Part shown: positions 26,901 to 34,906 of the stretch, piece after piece
How the letters are laid out: each line of letters opens with the position of its first letter
How positions within the stretch are numbered: position 1 is the first letter of the stretch
Assembly (NCBI GenBank): GCA_016285145.1
Contig: JAEEQE010000005.1
Span: 1 to 64,000, forward strand
Direction of reading: 5' to 3'
Length of the DNA stretch: 64,000 bases
Origin: Bacteroidales bacterium
GTDB lineage: Bacteria > Bacteroidota > Bacteroidia > Bacteroidales > WCHB1-69
Made by a program: the position numbers and the translations under genes
Notes under the pieces: generated by a model
Told to the model about the DNA's origin: nothing
What the model saw: the letters and a program-made list of their open reading frames with translations, nothing else
Databases searched by the model: none

Positions 26901-27795
26901 GATACAGCTGTGTGTTGTCGGCGGCACCGGCCGTCTTGAAGGCGGCGATGTTGGCCACGGGTACCGGGAAGGTGTAGGTGGCTGTAGCTTGGAGGCTGGT
27001 GTCACTGCCTGCCACGGCAATGGCTTTGACCGTGGTGGTGCTGGAAATCGCCAGAGGAGTGCTGTACACCTGGCCGCTGACAGCCGGGTTGCTGTTGTCG
27101 GTGGTGTAGAGAATCGTGGCCCCGGCTGTGGCACAGCTGATGGCCACCGTCTGTGGGGTGGAGTATAATCCAGCAGGGACGGAGAAGGTTGGCGTGGCCA
27201 CCGTTATTGCCCCCAATTCCACATATTTGTAGATGGCGACAAGGTTGGAAACAGAACTGCCGCTGGTGTAGCAACTGAAAATCTTGGGGCTGTTGCTGTA
27301 GTTGAAGCGCATGTGGGTCCTGTCCGTCTCGGTGGTCTGTGCAATTACAGTGGTCTGACCGTTGGCATCAATCGATATTTGGAAGGAGCACCGGCTGTCC
27401 AGGGTGGTTTTGGTGCGGAGAAAGTTGTTCCCTGATGTGGCACCAGCTGCTCCGGCAGCGTAGAGGTATCCCGAACCGGTCTGGAAGGCGAAGGTGCCGG
27501 CGCTGACGCCAGCCTCCAGGGTCATGATCTGCACGTCACTGGTGATGGCGGCAATGTCGCCGCTCTTGGTGATGGCCGTGGCCGTGCGGTTGTTGCTCTG
27601 CTGTGTGGTGCTAAGGGCAAAATCGTAGTCGGCGGCGACGATGATGACGCTGTCACCCGCGCTCAGCGAACTGACATTCGTGACCTTCTGCCAACCCTTT
27701 TCTGCGAAACCGCTGTTCGCCACAAGCAGGAATAGAGCCACCATAACTGCGGTGACCTCACATTTCAAAATGTGTAATAAACGATTGTTTTTCAT
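23950..27795 (-). CDS. Giant modular secreted protein with five chitobiase-like domains and a T9SS sorting domain
   Basis: 1281 residues with signal peptide (about 1-31). In order: an N-terminal beta-rich domain (about 33-190); a chitobiase/hexosaminidase C-terminal-like (CHB_HEX_C) immunoglobulin-type domain (195-280); an OB-fold-like module beginning VANIAAFK (285-470); a beta domain; a second CHB_HEX domain (580-660); a BACON-like domain; two more CHB_HEX domains (about 757-915); a second OB-like module (920-1105); a fifth CHB_HEX domain; and a C-terminal type A sorting domain (ELYPNPTSDR ... GTYFLRIV). The repeated VANIAAFK blocks and the ILYTTDxSxP motifs show internal duplication. No catalytic domain is visible, so it is probably a surface adhesin or structural protein exported by T9SS. 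Confidence 0.85.
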   Translation of the reverse strand: MKNNRLLHILKCEVTAVMVALFLLVANSGFAEKGWQKVTNVSSLSAGDSVIIVAADYDFALSTTQQSNNRTATAITKSGDIAAITSDVQIMTLEAGVSAGTFAFQTGSGYLYAAGAAGATSGNNFLRTKTTLDSRCSFQISIDANGQTTVIAQTTETDRTHMRFNYSNSPKIFSCYTSGSSVSNLVAIYKYVELGAITVATPTFSVPAGLYSTPQTVAISCATAGATILYTTDNSNPAVSGQVYSTPLAISSTTTVKAIAVAGSDTSLQATATYTFPVPVANIAAFKTAGAADNTQLYHITGNVVVTAQKGNNNLYLQDATGGLLLYQQSGGLNFQPGDVFQGTLTGTYTTYQNQAELVPNGTLTAVSGGTVTPVAATISQIKSNFDFYANNLVTITNVTIPQGTTYTSGNAGTNIIFVQNGDTMTLYNTFRTLDMTIANGMVANITGIASLYNSTYELSPRFNADIEDGTPQPSITILQPVEGTVYRTVDTLPISFDIQNFTVGTDGLVKVESYMLTQLNLPNPIFLDNTMLTLLQSQGITPPLPENWVTAVVSLVGLDSLPLTHPATDTVHFRTYKPHLPVPTITPANGTYPDSVVVSISCSNLDAAIRYTLDNSEPTETSTLYTGPFTLTSNTTVKAKAFLTNWNPSDAAAVATYTIAHEPALAVSVDTLILYNPTGLPMTYSFDVTSAFVTTPITLTCDNSCFIFSPATIPVGTNSANVQISYNCSNYPGFGTLTVTGDTMTRHIALIAMTKLPTPTFTPATGASDTLINVTIACSEPSAIISYSLNGAANQVYTGPIVLNTPGTYTITAIADGMYWLQSNQVTATYTVTAPAPPAPVESPVISPNSGFSYDPVQVTITCPTQGASIYYTADGTEPTTASTLYTAPFTLSANATVKAKAFLAGHDASGVVSATYTFPVPVANIAAFKAANTATNNTIYKITGDVTFVYENGANFYIQDATGGLLVYDNLDSISRTYTEGDVISGGICGTYTKYNELVELKPTRDIAASTSNTGTVAPVIADVAAIASQYDNFESRLVTLQQVTFTEGGTFTNGAPSNMTVEQNGSTMVVRSVFKNIDMTVPAGQVADVTGFVLRYNSNFQIAPRGNSDIVFASTPQQDTVATPVITVNPLTNGMHSVSITCATPDAEIHYTTDGATPTAVSGTYTESFIVGGGTTIKAIAMKEGMVSSEVAIYTVSGIQNHDNVIELYPNPTSDRCVVRSNDNMESVSVYNVFGQLMETVAVQGNQVEINLGQYAAGTYFLRIVSESGIATRTVVRK

Positions 27796-27847
27796 AACAT
27801 TGTTTTTTTAATATTGTAATTCTATGTGTTCCATTCTTAATTCTTCA

Positions 27848-29083
27848 TTATTTGCTCGCCTCCCGGTAGCTCAACACCGCTCCTGTGTTGATGATGACGG
27901 CCATCACGGAGAGGACAATGGTCTCCTTCATGACACTTTCAAACTCACTGCCTTTCAGGATTATTTTCTTTATCACCTCTATATAAAATGACATGGGATT
28001 CAGATAGTTGATCTTGTGTGCCCAGCCGGGCATGCCCTCCGTGGGGGTGAACACGCCGCTCAACAGCACGAAGACGATGAACAGGAAGAGCACGATGAAC
28101 ATGGATTGCAGCTGGTTTTCGGAAACACTGGAGATGAAGAATCCCAAGCCTAACATGACTAACAGGTAGATGGCGGTGATGCCCAGCAACAGGGGCAAAC
28201 TTCCTTGCACGGAGATGCCGAACACGAACTTCATGATGATGAGGCCGGCACCGAACTCCGCCATGCCGAGAAGCCAGAAGGGGATCATCTTGCCCAACAG
28301 GAACTGCCAGCGGCGTATCGGGGTGACGTTCACCTGCTCGATGGTGCCGATCTCTTTCTCGCGCACGAGGTTCAAGGCGGTGACGTAACAGCCAATCAGC
28401 GTGACCAATATCACCAAGATGCCGGGCACGATGAGGTTCTTGTAGTTCATCTGCTCATTATACCAATATATGTTGGAGATACTGATGTGGATGGGCATCG
28501 GGGGCGTAATTGTCTGCTCGGGCATGACGGTAGTGGAATTGGACCGCCGTCTCTCTTCTCCTTGGGAAAAAGAGGCATTGTTGCTTTGCATAGAAGCCTG
28601 CTGTGCCATGGCTGCCGACATGTTGGAGGGGGTGTGTGCCGCTGCAAAATCCTGCATGTATCCACCGATGATTTCCTGCACATACCCCGTGCTGATGCCT
28701 GCCTTCACGCTGTTGATGGCATTGGCTGTGACCGCAATCACAGTCGGCTCGTTCTTGTAGAGCGCCTCCTCAAAGTGGCTTGGAAACTCGACCAATAAGT
28801 CTATCTTGTCGTGCTTCATCTTTTCGTCTGCATCTTTCTTGCTGGTTAGCAGACCTTTGGAGACGAAAATTTCGGACGAGTTGAAACTGTGGATGATGTC
28901 TTTGGAGATTTGAGAGCGGTCGTTGTCTATGAAGGCGATATTCAGCACTTTAATCTCATAGTCTGCGCAGAAGGGGAAAATCATGAACTCCACCATCGGG
29001 GCCACCACCAGGATGCTCAGCAGCAGGGGATTCCGGAACACCTGCAGAAACTCTTTCTTTATCAATATCAAAATCGTTCTCAT
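27848..29083 (-). CDS. ABC-2 type exporter permease, second subunit
   Basis: 411 residues from the ATG at 29083 (MRTILILIKKEFLQVFRNP); upstream codons in this frame overlap the previous permease and are not used. A first membrane helix is followed by a large periplasmic segment (about 45-185), then five helices, with the ABC-2 signature GCYVTALNLVREKEIGTIEQVNVTPIRR. It resembles the YbhS/YbhR pair of the E. coli YbhGFSR exporter. A Met/Gln/Ser-rich loop (about residues 130-165) is an odd low-complexity insertion. It lies 2 bases after the upstream permease stop, so translation is probably coupled. Confidence 0.9.
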   Translation of the reverse strand: MRTILILIKKEFLQVFRNPLLLSILVVAPMVEFMIFPFCADYEIKVLNIAFIDNDRSQISKDIIHSFNSSEIFVSKGLLTSKKDADEKMKHDKIDLLVEFPSHFEEALYKNEPTVIAVTANAINSVKAGISTGYVQEIIGGYMQDFAAAHTPSNMSAAMAQQASMQSNNASFSQGEERRRSNSTTVMPEQTITPPMPIHISISNIYWYNEQMNYKNLIVPGILVILVTLIGCYVTALNLVREKEIGTIEQVNVTPIRRWQFLLGKMIPFWLLGMAEFGAGLIIMKFVFGISVQGSLPLLLGITAIYLLVMLGLGFFISSVSENQLQSMFIVLFLFIVFVLLSGVFTPTEGMPGWAHKINYLNPMSFYIEVIKKIILKGSEFESVMKETIVLSVMAVIINTGAVLSYREASK

Positions 29084-29085
29084 GG

Positions 29086-30192
29086 CTAATTCCGTTTGTC
29101 TAATCGTGAAATACTGAAGATGATGAACACCACCGCCATGACGAACAGGATGAGCAAGTAGAGCCAGATGTCGAAGAAGCCTGACCCCTTGATCATCACA
29201 TCCTTGATGGCCAGGATGAACCATTTGGCCGGGAAGATGTTCGCCAGCACTTGGAATATCATAGGCATACTGTTCAAAGGGAACAGGAAGCCCGACAGGA
29301 GCACCGTGGGCAGGAACAAGCCCATCATGGTGATCATCATAGCATCCACCTGCGTGCGGCTGATGGAGGAAATAAGCATACCGAAAGATGCCGACGTGAG
29401 CATGAAAATCACGCACAGGAAAAGCAGCATCAACAGGCTGCCGTTGATGGGCATCTTGAAGACGGAGACGCTGATGACGAGGATGGCGATGGTGCTGATG
29501 AAAGAGATGATCATATAAGGAATAACCTTTCCTATAATGATATACAGCTTTTTTACTGGCGTAATCAGCAACATTCGCATGGTGCCGGTCTCCTTCTCGC
29601 GGGCCAGCGTGATGGAACTCAACAGCGCGGTCACGAGCACCATGATCAGCGTGATGATGCCCGGCACGAACATATAGACACTGTTCGATTCGGGATTGTA
29701 CAGCATCTTCACCGTGATGTCGAAGGTGCCATTCCCCTGTTTTAATTCATCGTTGTAATCCGAAGTGAAACGCTGCACCACTGCCCGGACATAGTTGTTC
29801 AGAATGGAAGCCACATTCAGGTCCGACACATCGTTGATGACCTGCAAGGTGGCCGTGTGTTCCTTGGAAAGCGCCCCCTCGAAGTTGGGCGGAATGATGA
29901 GGGCCAGCTTTATGTCTTTGTTTTTGAAGTCGTAGTCGATCTCCATCTCGTTGCTCGGATAGGAGATCACTTGGAAATAGCCGGAGGCGGACAGCTTGTC
30001 TATCAGGTATTTGGACTGTGTGTCTTTGGATTGGTCCAGCACGGAGATTTTGGCGTTGCGAATGTCGGTGCTGATAGTGAAGCCGAAGAGCAACACTAAG
30101 GCGATGGGCATGGCCAGCACCAGCGACAGCGTGATGGTGTCGCGGATGATGTGGATGAACTCCTTTTTCAATATCATACTCAACGCATTCAT
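29086..30192 (-). CDS. ABC-2 type exporter permease, first subunit
   Basis: A 368-residue ABC-2 permease with one N-terminal helix (ILKKEFIHIIRDTITLSLVL), a large extracytoplasmic domain (about 45-180) and five further helices; SITLAREKETGTMRMLLITPVKK is the family coupling-helix region. It pairs with the permease that follows to form the membrane channel of a YbhGFSR- or YhiI/RbbA-like exporter for hydrophobic compounds. Substrate unknown. Confidence 0.92.
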   Translation of the reverse strand: MNALSMILKKEFIHIIRDTITLSLVLAMPIALVLLFGFTISTDIRNAKISVLDQSKDTQSKYLIDKLSASGYFQVISYPSNEMEIDYDFKNKDIKLALIIPPNFEGALSKEHTATLQVINDVSDLNVASILNNYVRAVVQRFTSDYNDELKQGNGTFDITVKMLYNPESNSVYMFVPGIITLIMVLVTALLSSITLAREKETGTMRMLLITPVKKLYIIIGKVIPYMIISFISTIAILVISVSVFKMPINGSLLMLLFLCVIFMLTSASFGMLISSISRTQVDAMMITMMGLFLPTVLLSGFLFPLNSMPMIFQVLANIFPAKWFILAIKDVMIKGSGFFDIWLYLLILFVMAVVFIIFSISRLDKRN

Positions 30193-30199
30193 GCCGGCC

Positions 30200-30919
30200 C
30201 TAACGTTTTACGAATTTGACAAATACATCGTTGATGGTATCCACGCCCATCTGCATCTTCAGCTCCTCGGGCGTGCCGATGAGCTTGATTTGCCCCTCTG
30301 CCATGATGGAGATGCGGTTGCAATATTCCGCCTCGTCCATGTAATGGGTGGTCACGAGGATGGTGACACCCTTGGAGGCGGCCTGGTATATGAGCTTCCA
30401 GAACTCGCGGCGCACGATGGGGTCCACTCCGGAGGTGGGCTCATCCAGAAACACGATTTTGGGCCGGTGGAGGATGGCTGTGGCGAAGGCAAGCTTCTGC
30501 TTCCAGCCTAACGGGATGGAATCCACCAGCGTGTTGGCTTGCGCATCCATCTCCAACTCGCGGAGACTGTCCATTATACGTTCTTTCAGTTCTTTGCGGG
30601 GGATTTTGTATATCGTGCCGAACAGCTGCATGTTCTCAAACACCGTCAAGTCCCCATACAGGGAGAACTTCTGGCTCATGTAGCCGATGTTGCGCTTGAT
30701 GAGCTTGGACTGGGTGAGTATGTCGTAGCCGGCAATTGTCGCCGTGCCCGATGTGGGCAGCAACAGCCCGCTCATCATCTTGATGGCGGTGGTCTTGCCC
30801 GCGCCGTTAGCGCCCAGAAAACCGAATATTTCCCCCTCCCGCACCTCAAAGCAGATGTGGTCCACGGCAGTGAAATCACCGAATTTCTTGGTCAGCTGGT
30901 TGGCTTCGATACTGTACAT
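30200..30919 (-). CDS. ABC transporter ATP-binding protein
   Basis: A 239-residue nucleotide-binding subunit. Walker A is GANGAGKTTAIKMM near residue 37 and Walker B is KIVFLDEPTSGVDP. In place of a textbook LSGGQ, the corresponding site reads IPLGWKQKLAFATAI, the form seen in YbhF-type exporter ATPases. The H-loop is TTHYMDEAEYC. It powers the exporter together with the ATPase encoded just upstream; in E. coli YbhF the two ATPase halves are fused, here they are separate genes. Confidence 0.93.
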   Translation of the reverse strand: MYSIEANQLTKKFGDFTAVDHICFEVREGEIFGFLGANGAGKTTAIKMMSGLLLPTSGTATIAGYDILTQSKLIKRNIGYMSQKFSLYGDLTVFENMQLFGTIYKIPRKELKERIMDSLRELEMDAQANTLVDSIPLGWKQKLAFATAILHRPKIVFLDEPTSGVDPIVRREFWKLIYQAASKGVTILVTTHYMDEAEYCNRISIMAEGQIKLIGTPEELKMQMGVDTINDVFVKFVKR

Positions 30920-30970
30920 GCCAGGTTATTGATTAGTGATTTTTTGGTCGTTACTTTAAATTCCTCAAAC

Positions 30971-31018
30971 TATTAATTATTAATTATTAATTATTAATTG
31001 TTAATTGTTAATTGCTAA
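30971..31018. repeat. 7-bp tandem repeat (TTAATTA type)
   Basis: About six imperfect copies of a heptamer (ATTAATT, GTTAATT). It fills the gap between two ATPase genes and runs into the stop codon of the upstream one. Similar arrays lie at 36788 and 42724. Confidence 0.8.
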
Positions 31019-31934
31019 TCGGTCCTTTCACAATCTCAATGAAACAATCCTCCACCGACGGCTGGATGGCGGTGATTTTGCTGTGCGGCTGCTGATGCTC
31101 GTCCAGAAAACGTTCGAACTGCGGCATCGCCGTTTCCATATCTTCATAGAAGGCCACATGGCAATGTTCGCCGTATGGGTAGTAGTTGCAGCGGAGCGGA
31201 CACTGCTCCATCACCTGAAGTAGGGAGAAGATGTCGTCGCTTTTGAAGGTGTACAGGTGGCCTTTAAAGTTTTGGATGATGGTTTGGGGCGGATTTACAC
31301 CGATAATTTCCCCGTTCTGTATCAAGGCGATACGGTCGCAGCGGGTGGCCTCATCCATGTAGGGTGTAGATACCACCACCGTGATGCCGTGTTGGCGGAT
31401 CGACTTCAAGATGTCCCAGAATTCCTTTCGCGATACGGGGTCCACACCGGTGGTGGGCTCATCCAGAAAGAGGATGCGGGGCCTGTGGATCAGGGCGCAA
31501 CAGAGGGCCAGCTTCTGTTTCATGCCTCCGGAGAGCTTGCCCGCCTTACGGTCTTTGAACGGCGAGATTTGCTTCCAGATTGGCTCGATGATGTTCATGT
31601 TCTCCTCAATGCTGCTCTTGTACATCACCGCGAAGAAGTCCAGATTTTCCTGCACGCTGAGGTCGGGGTAGAGTGAGAAGGTGCCCGGCAGGTAGCCGAT
31701 AATCTGGCGTACGGCCTTGTAGTTCTGGATGACATCCATCTGGAAGATGCGGATGTCGCCTGCATCGGGCAGAAGAAGTGTGGTGAGGATGTTGAACAGG
31801 GTGGACTTGCCAGCGCCGTCAGGGCCCACCAATCCGAAGACTTCCCCCTCTTCCACTTCAAGGTGGATGTCCTTGAGGGCGACAACTTTGCCGTCATACG
31901 TTTTATTGACTCCCCGGATGCTGATGGCGCTCAC
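31008..31934 (-). CDS. ABC transporter ATP-binding protein
   Basis: A 308-residue nucleotide-binding subunit with Walker A GPDGAGKSTLFNIL, signature KLSGGMKQKLALCCAL and Walker B RILFLDEPTTGVDP. After about residue 215 it has a C-terminal extension with a small mixed alpha/beta fold, as in exporter ATPases of the YbhF N-half type. The last codons and the stop lie within a heptamer repeat array. It is the second gene of the exporter operon. Confidence 0.93.
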   Translation of the reverse strand: MSAISIRGVNKTYDGKVVALKDIHLEVEEGEVFGLVGPDGAGKSTLFNILTTLLLPDAGDIRIFQMDVIQNYKAVRQIIGYLPGTFSLYPDLSVQENLDFFAVMYKSSIEENMNIIEPIWKQISPFKDRKAGKLSGGMKQKLALCCALIHRPRILFLDEPTTGVDPVSRKEFWDILKSIRQHGITVVVSTPYMDEATRCDRIALIQNGEIIGVNPPQTIIQNFKGHLYTFKSDDIFSLLQVMEQCPLRCNYYPYGEHCHVAFYEDMETAMPQFERFLDEHQQPHSKITAIQPSVEDCFIEIVKGPISN

Positions 31935-31963
31935 TGGTGTTTGATTTGTTGGTTTGTTTCGGA

Positions 31964-32902
31964 TTATTTGAAAATCACATCGCCGGGCATGCCGATTTTG
32001 GCGGAGCCGTCATTCTTGAAACTGATTTTTACGGCATACACGAGATTGGCACGCTCGTTTTTGGTCTGAATCATCTTGGGGGTGAACTCCGCCTTCGGCG
32101 AAATCCAGCTTACGGCGCCGTCCAATTTGATGGGCTTGCCGTCCTTGTTGTCTAAGCGCACGATGGCTTTCTGCCCTAACTTGACGGATGCCAGCACATC
32201 CTCTGTGATATAGACTTTGATGAACATGTTGGTGAGGTCGGCCATCTTGAAGAGCGGCTTGCCCTGGTAAGCCAACTCGTTCTCTTCAATGTATTTGTTG
32301 ATGATAGTGCCCGTGATGGGCGCTTTGATTATGCAGCTCTCCATCACATGGTGCAACTGTTGCAGCTGGAAACGCATGGCCTCCACCTCCTCTAAAAGCG
32401 ACTGGTCTTGGGTGGAGAGGGTGGAGCGGGTGGCGGCTATCTGGCTCTTTGTGATGTTGATCTCCGCCTGGATGTCGTCCATCTGCTTGGTGGATGCGGC
32501 ATTGGCTTCAATCAGGTTGTGTACGCGCTGTTTCTCCTTGTTGAGGGTGGCCAGTTTGTCCTCCAGCACCTTGATTTGGGAGGTGGCGTTCGGACGGCGG
32601 GCGAGCACAGCATTGATGGATGCTTCCAACTGCTTGATTTGTAAATATGTATGCATCGTGTCGATGCAGCCAAGCGTTTGACCGGCCTCGTATGTCTGGC
32701 CCTCCTCGATGTCGAAAACCAGCATTTTGCCGTTGCTTTCCGACGAGACGATGATTTCCGTCGCCTCGCAAACACCGTAGGCATCCGCGTCGCCTTTGTT
32801 TTTCTTGCAACTTGTTCCCGTTAATAACATACCGACCATCAGCATGAGGATGCCCGATTTCAACGATTTTGGCGCGAAGCCTGTTCCTTGCAATATGTTC
32901 AT
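31964..32902 (-). CDS. HlyD-type membrane-fusion (periplasmic adaptor) lipoprotein
   Basis: A 312-residue periplasmic adaptor, first gene of the five-gene exporter operon. A lipobox (LLTGTSC, Cys 32) predicts a lipoprotein. A barrel half-motif (IIVSSESNGKMLVFDIEEGQTYEAGQTLGCID) precedes a long coiled-coil hairpin (about 80-190) and the second half of the lipoyl domain (CIIKAPITGTIINKYIEENE). These are hallmarks of the YbhG/EmrA family linking the inner-membrane pump to an outer-membrane channel. No TolC-like gene is present in this window. Confidence 0.92.
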   Translation of the reverse strand: MNILQGTGFAPKSLKSGILMLMVGMLLTGTSCKKNKGDADAYGVCEATEIIVSSESNGKMLVFDIEEGQTYEAGQTLGCIDTMHTYLQIKQLEASINAVLARRPNATSQIKVLEDKLATLNKEKQRVHNLIEANAASTKQMDDIQAEINITKSQIAATRSTLSTQDQSLLEEVEAMRFQLQQLHHVMESCIIKAPITGTIINKYIEENELAYQGKPLFKMADLTNMFIKVYITEDVLASVKLGQKAIVRLDNKDGKPIKLDGAVSWISPKAEFTPKMIQTKNERANLVYAVKISFKNDGSAKIGMPGDVIFK

Positions 32903-32976
32903 CGTTTGTAAAATTTATACAAGACCTTAATTCACAGTACTTTGAAAAAGGCCAAAGACACTCATTATAAAGTGGG

Positions 32977-32984
32977 CAAAGGTA
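32977..32984 (-). promoter_or_regulatory. -7 box (TACCTTTG) for the exporter operon
   Basis: TACCTTTGC on the minus strand, about 75 bases upstream of the adaptor ATG. It is the only consensus box for the five genes. Confidence 0.6.
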
Positions 32985-33067
32985 TGTTTTTTTTTGATAT
33001 AAACCGATGATTGTTGATATAATAGGTTTTTGGAATATTACTATTCGATATTTTGCAAATTTAATTG

Positions 33068-33075
33068 TATCTTTG
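33068..33075 (+). promoter_or_regulatory. -7 box (TATCTTTG) for dnaX
   Basis: TATCTTTGCCG, 20 bases upstream of the dnaX ATG at 33095, divergent from the exporter promoter. Confidence 0.7.
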
Positions 33076-33094
33076 CCGCTCATAAAGATTAAGA

Positions 33095-34228
33095 ATGGCT
33101 ACTATGGATAGTTTTATTGTTTCCGCCCGAAAATACCGTCCCACCACCTTCCATTCCGTGGTGGGTCAGGAGTCCATCACCACCACGTTGAAGAACGCCA
33201 TCCGCACCGGCAAGGTCGCACAGGCATTCCTGTTCTGCGGCCCGCGAGGCGTGGGCAAGACCACGTGTGCGCGCATCTTCGCCAAGGCACTCAACTGTGA
33301 GCATCTGACGGAGGACTGCGAGCCCTGCAACACTTGCGATTCCTGCCGCGCCTTCAACGATTCCGCATCCTTCAACGTGTTCGAGTTGGACTCGGCCTCC
33401 AACAATTCGGTGGATGACATGCGTTCATTGGTGGAACAGGTGCGCATACCGCCGCAAGACGCCAAATACAAGGTCTATATCATCGATGAGGTTCATATGC
33501 TGTCCGGCTCAGCGTTTAATGCTTTCCTCAAAACGCTGGAGGAGCCGCCCGCGTATGCCAAGTTTATCATGGCCACCACGGAGAAACATAAGATTATCCC
33601 CACCATTCTGTCACGGTGTCAGGTGTATGATTTCAAGCGGATTACGGAAAACGATATCCGAAAACATCTTCAATATGTGGCTGAACAGGAAGGTGTGACG
33701 GTGGAAGAGGAGGCCCTGCGCGTCATGGCCACCAAGGCCGACGGCGCCCTGCGCGACGCACTCTCCATCTTCGATCAGATTGTCAGTTTCACCGGCAAGA
33801 ACATTACCTACCAGCAGACTGTCAAGAACCTCAACGTTCTGGATGTCGATTATTATTTCCGGGTCACGGACTTCTTGTTCAGCGATGACATCTCCTCGGC
33901 CCTGTTGCTGCTGGACGAGATCATCGCCAAGGGCTTCGATCCGCAGAACTTCATCGCCGGCATGGCTTCCCATTTCCGTAACCTGCTGATGGCCAAGAGC
34001 CCTCAGACGGTGACTCTGCTGGAGACTTCCGATAGTATCAAACAGCAACTCCTACAGCAATCGCAGAAAGCCGACAGAGCCTTGCTTGTCAGGGCGTTGG
34101 AGTTGGCCAACCAGTGCGACTTCAACTACAAAATGTCCAATAACAAGCGACTATCGGTGGAGTTGTGCCTGATGCAGATAAACGCCAATTACGTCTATAA
34201 AAAGGCGAGGCAATCGCAGGAGCGCTAA
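33095..34228 (+). CDS. dnaX: DNA polymerase III gamma/tau subunit, ATPase part (gamma-length)
   Basis: A 377-residue clamp-loader ATPase. Walker A is FCGPRGVGKTTCARIFAKAL, the zinc module is CEPCNTCDSC, Walker B is VYIIDEVHML, and the sensor/SRC motif is LSRCQVYDF. Domain III continues to about residue 365, where the frame ends with a TAA at 34226. Bacteroidota DnaX proteins are normally near 600 residues; the missing tau-type tail is present in the +1 frame directly downstream (34248-34901, open from 34182). The two frames overlap over 34182-34228, which includes an A5 run at 34199-34203. This is either a real mutation, a sequencing indel, or a recoding site producing gamma and tau forms. 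Confidence 0.93.
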   Translation: MATMDSFIVSARKYRPTTFHSVVGQESITTTLKNAIRTGKVAQAFLFCGPRGVGKTTCARIFAKALNCEHLTEDCEPCNTCDSCRAFNDSASFNVFELDSASNNSVDDMRSLVEQVRIPPQDAKYKVYIIDEVHMLSGSAFNAFLKTLEEPPAYAKFIMATTEKHKIIPTILSRCQVYDFKRITENDIRKHLQYVAEQEGVTVEEEALRVMATKADGALRDALSIFDQIVSFTGKNITYQQTVKNLNVLDVDYYFRVTDFLFSDDISSALLLLDEIIAKGFDPQNFIAGMASHFRNLLMAKSPQTVTLLETSDSIKQQLLQQSQKADRALLVRALELANQCDFNYKMSNNKRLSVELCLMQINANYVYKKARQSQER

Positions 34229-34247
34229 AAATCCAGGAGACGGTGCG

Positions 34248-34901
34248 GTGCCCGTCAGTGCAGATGAAACCAAGACGGTTACATACTCCAAAGCCCCGCA
34301 GATTTCAACGAAATCATTTCTTAACCCCGGCACGCCGCCTATACAGGACATCCCCTCCATCCGGGGGGTGATGGGTGGCACGCGCGTGGCACCGCCGCCA
34401 AGCGAACCGACGGAGCCGCAGGCTGCTCCCGCAAATGAGCCTCCGGCGGCAAACGAACCGGCGGAACCGAAGGCTGACATTGAACCCCCCGCTCCGACAA
34501 CAGAGCCTGCGGACGTGGAGAGTCCCGTCGCCGCAACATCCTCTGAACCGGAGGACTTTGCCACCTGTTGGAACCAGTTGTTCACGGAACTTTTCAGCAA
34601 CAATTTCCTCATCTATTACAACCTGAAAGATGAAACCCCCGAATATCAGGATGATACTATCCGTATTACGGTGAAAAACGACATCCAGAGAGAGGAATTT
34701 GACAGCCGCCGGAAGTCCATCCTTGAATATTGGCGCAACCATTTCAAACTGAATGTGGATGATCTTGAAATCATCGTGAATGAGCAGAAGGCGGAGAAGA
34801 AGGTCATCATCAATTCGGAGGACAAGTTGAACAACATGATGGAACAGAATTCACAACTGAAAGATTTTTTAAGCATTTTACAATTCAGGATAAAAGATTG
34901 A
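34248..34901 (+). CDS. dnaX: Tau-type C-terminal region of DnaX, in the +1 frame
   Basis: 217 residues when read from the GTG at 34248, but the frame is open upstream to 34182, overlapping the end of the ATPase part. A Pro/Ala/Glu-rich linker (about 1-105) leads to a compact domain whose end (INSEDKLNNMMEQNSQLKDF) matches the Bacteroidota DnaX tail, usually of the type TPEDKFxxMxExNPxL. I therefore read it as the second part of dnaX, not a separate gene. There is no promoter box or credible independent start. The next gene begins 5 bases after its stop. Confidence 0.8.
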   Translation: MPVSADETKTVTYSKAPQISTKSFLNPGTPPIQDIPSIRGVMGGTRVAPPPSEPTEPQAAPANEPPAANEPAEPKADIEPPAPTTEPADVESPVAATSSEPEDFATCWNQLFTELFSNNFLIYYNLKDETPEYQDDTIRITVKNDIQREEFDSRRKSILEYWRNHFKLNVDDLEIIVNEQKAEKKVIINSEDKLNNMMEQNSQLKDFLSILQFRIKD

Positions 34902-34906
34902 AAATT

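Noticed and set aside
34196-34204. E. coli-like -1 slippery site (T-AAA-AAG) in dnaX
   Set aside because: A -1 shift from this point leads into the wrong frame; the tau-like tail is in the +1 frame, so the E. coli mechanism cannot produce it.
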